Below are positions 4,865-5,990 of a DNA stretch of 5,990 nucleotides, piece by piece. Source of the DNA: Thioalkalivibrio sp. (GTDB taxonomy: Bacteria; Pseudomonadota; Gammaproteobacteria; Ectothiorhodospirales; Ectothiorhodospiraceae); NCBI GenBank assembly GCA_018224485.1, contig JAGTVE010000078.1:1-5990 (forward strand), written 5' to 3'. The notes under the pieces were generated by a model. It saw only the letters and a program-made list of their open reading frames with translations. It made no database searches and was not told the origin of the DNA. The translations under genes and the position numbers were made by a program. Every line of letters starts with the position of its first letter. Within the stretch, counting starts at the first letter, position 1.

Positions 4865-5990
4865 TCAGCGTTCCAGACGGAATTCTATCGGTATCCGCAA
4901 CCGGAGCAGGTCGGTCTCCAGCTCCGGCGGGATCGCGGGCAGTGGCTGCGCGCGACGAATCAGGTGTTCGACGGTGTTGTCCAGGATCGTGTGCCCGGAG
5001 CTTCGCACGATCGCGTGGTTCAGCACCATGCCGTGGCGATTGAGCGTGAAGGCGAGCCAGACGGTACCTTCCTCACCGCGTCGCTGGGCGATTCGGGGGT
5101 AGTCCTTGTGCCGGTCCAGCCAGTCCCTGAGCGTCGCGAAATAGCGTTCCTCGACTCCCGCGACCTCCCGCGTCCAGGTTGTGGGCTGCGGCGCGGGTTG
5201 CTCACTGGCTGCGTCCTCGTCGCGATCGGGCGCGACCTCTGCCGCGGTCCCAGTCGGCTGTGCGGCCTCGCGGGCCCCGGTGACGGTCTCCGGGCCAAGG
5301 GGAACGGCGTCGACCGATGGGATCGTCTCAGCGTCCGCGCTCGGCGGTGGCCCGGTCGCTGCCGATTCCGGCTCGCTGACCGATGTGGCCGCCACCGGCA
5401 CCGGATCCGCGGGCATTGCGGAGGCGATAGTGCCGGGTACATCCCCGGCGGTGGTGGCCTCCTCGATGCTCGCAAGCGGGGCGCTTTCCACGGGTTCCGG
5501 TGGCAGCGGCTCCACCAAAGGCGCGGGCGCCGCGGATGATGCCGGTGCGACCGGCTGGACTGCGCGCTCCGGCGCGGCAGCGGTGACGGCCTCGATGGGA
5601 GCGGCCGGCGATGATGTCGGGGTGGGCTCTGGTGCAATGGACTGGATTGCGGGCACCGGCGCGAGTGCGGTGACACTCTCGACTGGAGTCGCGGCGAGCA
5701 TTGGCGGGGAAGTCTCGCGTGTCACGGGCTGGAGCGCGGCTTCCGGTTCGAGTGCGGCGACGGTCTCAATCGGCAGGGCCGACGGTTCCGCGGGGGCGGG
5801 CTGCGAGCGCGCGACGAATGGGGGCGGCGGTTCGGGCCCAGCGACCGGAACCTCGTCCACCAGTTCTGCGCTGGTGGGGAATGACGGTGTGGTCGCCGCC
5901 GCCGGCGGCGACGGTTCGGGCGCCGGGCTCGCTTCCACCAGCTCTGCGATGGGCGCCGGCTCGCGGGCGCGGGAGACCTCCGCAGGATCC
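4865..5990 (-). CDS. TonB-family energy transducer, N-terminus beyond the window
   Basis: TonB proteins sit in the inner membrane with ExbB/ExbD, span the periplasm, and pass energy to outer-membrane receptors. Here the last ~95 residues form a TonB C-terminal domain. It shows the YPRIAQRRGEEGTV motif (from about 5101 down to 5060), then WLAFTLNRHGMVLNHAIVRS, SSGHTILD and a final IPIEFRLER. Ahead of it lies a long Pro/Ala/Glu-rich linker of about 250 residues, the expected periplasm-spanning segment, longer than usual for TonB. A GTG at 5938 could be taken as the start, but the frame stays open to the window edge (codons read DPAEVSRARE onward) and no membrane anchor has appeared. The true start and the N-terminal transmembrane helix should therefore lie past 5990. 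No ExbB/ExbD gene is visible. The four-cysteine exported protein follows. Confidence 0.9.
   Translation of the reverse strand, partial: DPAEVSRAREPAPIAELVEASPAPEPSPPAAATTPSFPTSAELVDEVPVAGPEPPPPFVARSQPAPAEPSALPIETVAALEPEAALQPVTRETSPPMLAATPVESVTALAPVPAIQSIAPEPTPTSSPAAPIEAVTAAAPERAVQPVAPASSAAPAPLVEPLPPEPVESAPLASIEEATTAGDVPGTIASAMPADPVPVAATSVSEPESAATGPPPSADAETIPSVDAVPLGPETVTGAREAAQPTGTAAEVAPDRDEDAASEQPAPQPTTWTREVAGVEERYFATLRDWLDRHKDYPRIAQRRGEEGTVWLAFTLNRHGMVLNHAIVRSSGHTILDNTVEHLIRRAQPLPAIPPELETDLLRLRIPIEFRLER
5555..5800 (-). repeat. Three degenerate 87-bp (29-residue) tandem repeats in the TonB linker
   Basis: CTGGA with matching flanks recurs at 5555, 5642 and 5729 on the plus strand, exactly 87 bp apart. 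In protein the units read PIETVAALEPEAALQPV, PVESVTALAPVPAIQSI and PIEAVTAAAPERAVQPV, each followed by a Pro/Ser/Ala-rich spacer. The consensus is P-[IV]-E-x-V-[AT]-A-x-x-P-x-x-A-[LIV]-Q-[PS]-[VI]. Spacing is exact but the sequences have diverged, so the duplication looks old. Such repeats are a simple way to lengthen a periplasmic linker. Confidence 0.75.

Noticed and set aside
4838..5539. Plus-strand frames opposite the TonB-family gene
   Set aside because: The opposite strand encodes a clear TonB C-terminal domain and Pro/Ala linker; these frames are its complement.
5936..5938. GTG at 5938-5936 as the start of the TonB-family gene
   Set aside because: The frame remains open to the window edge and the expected membrane anchor is missing, so the real start is more likely outside the window.

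Overview
This is a GC-rich bacterial window. Gene content, strong AGGAG-type Shine-Dalgarno sites, an E. coli-like Pfk-2 and REP-type intergenic repeats all suggest a high-GC gammaproteobacterium, perhaps of the Chromatiales/Ectothiorhodospiraceae type. That placement is inference, because no rRNA or other phylogenetic marker is present.

Layout from left to right. A CspA-family cold-shock gene (96-299) is the only plus-strand gene. Everything else is read on the minus strand, so transcription runs from high to low coordinates. A TonB-family energy transducer enters from beyond the right edge (4865 to past 5990). It is followed by a small exported four-cysteine protein (4312-4770). Next comes a gene-free stretch (3933-4311) packed with REP-like hairpin repeats. 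After it are phosphoenolpyruvate synthase ppsA (1512-3932) and, 66 bp further on, 6-phosphofructokinase II pfkB (516-1445). Another 55 bp downstream is a 39-codon ORF (341-460) with a good ribosome binding site. It looks like the first third of a response-regulator receiver domain. It ends 41 bp from the end of the convergent cold-shock gene.

The genes form two functional groups. ppsA and pfkB are central-carbon enzymes acting at the two regulated ends of glycolysis/gluconeogenesis, and they appear to be co-transcribed. The TonB protein and the exported protein are an envelope group, probably the tail of an operon whose ExbB/ExbD-like members would lie outside the window. The repeat block separates the two groups.

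I did not find a clear new biological system. The points most worth a second look are the truncated receiver-like mini-ORF with its duplicated palindromes, the mosaic of REP-like elements upstream of ppsA, the ppsA-pfkB pairing, and an 87-bp periodic repeat in the TonB linker.
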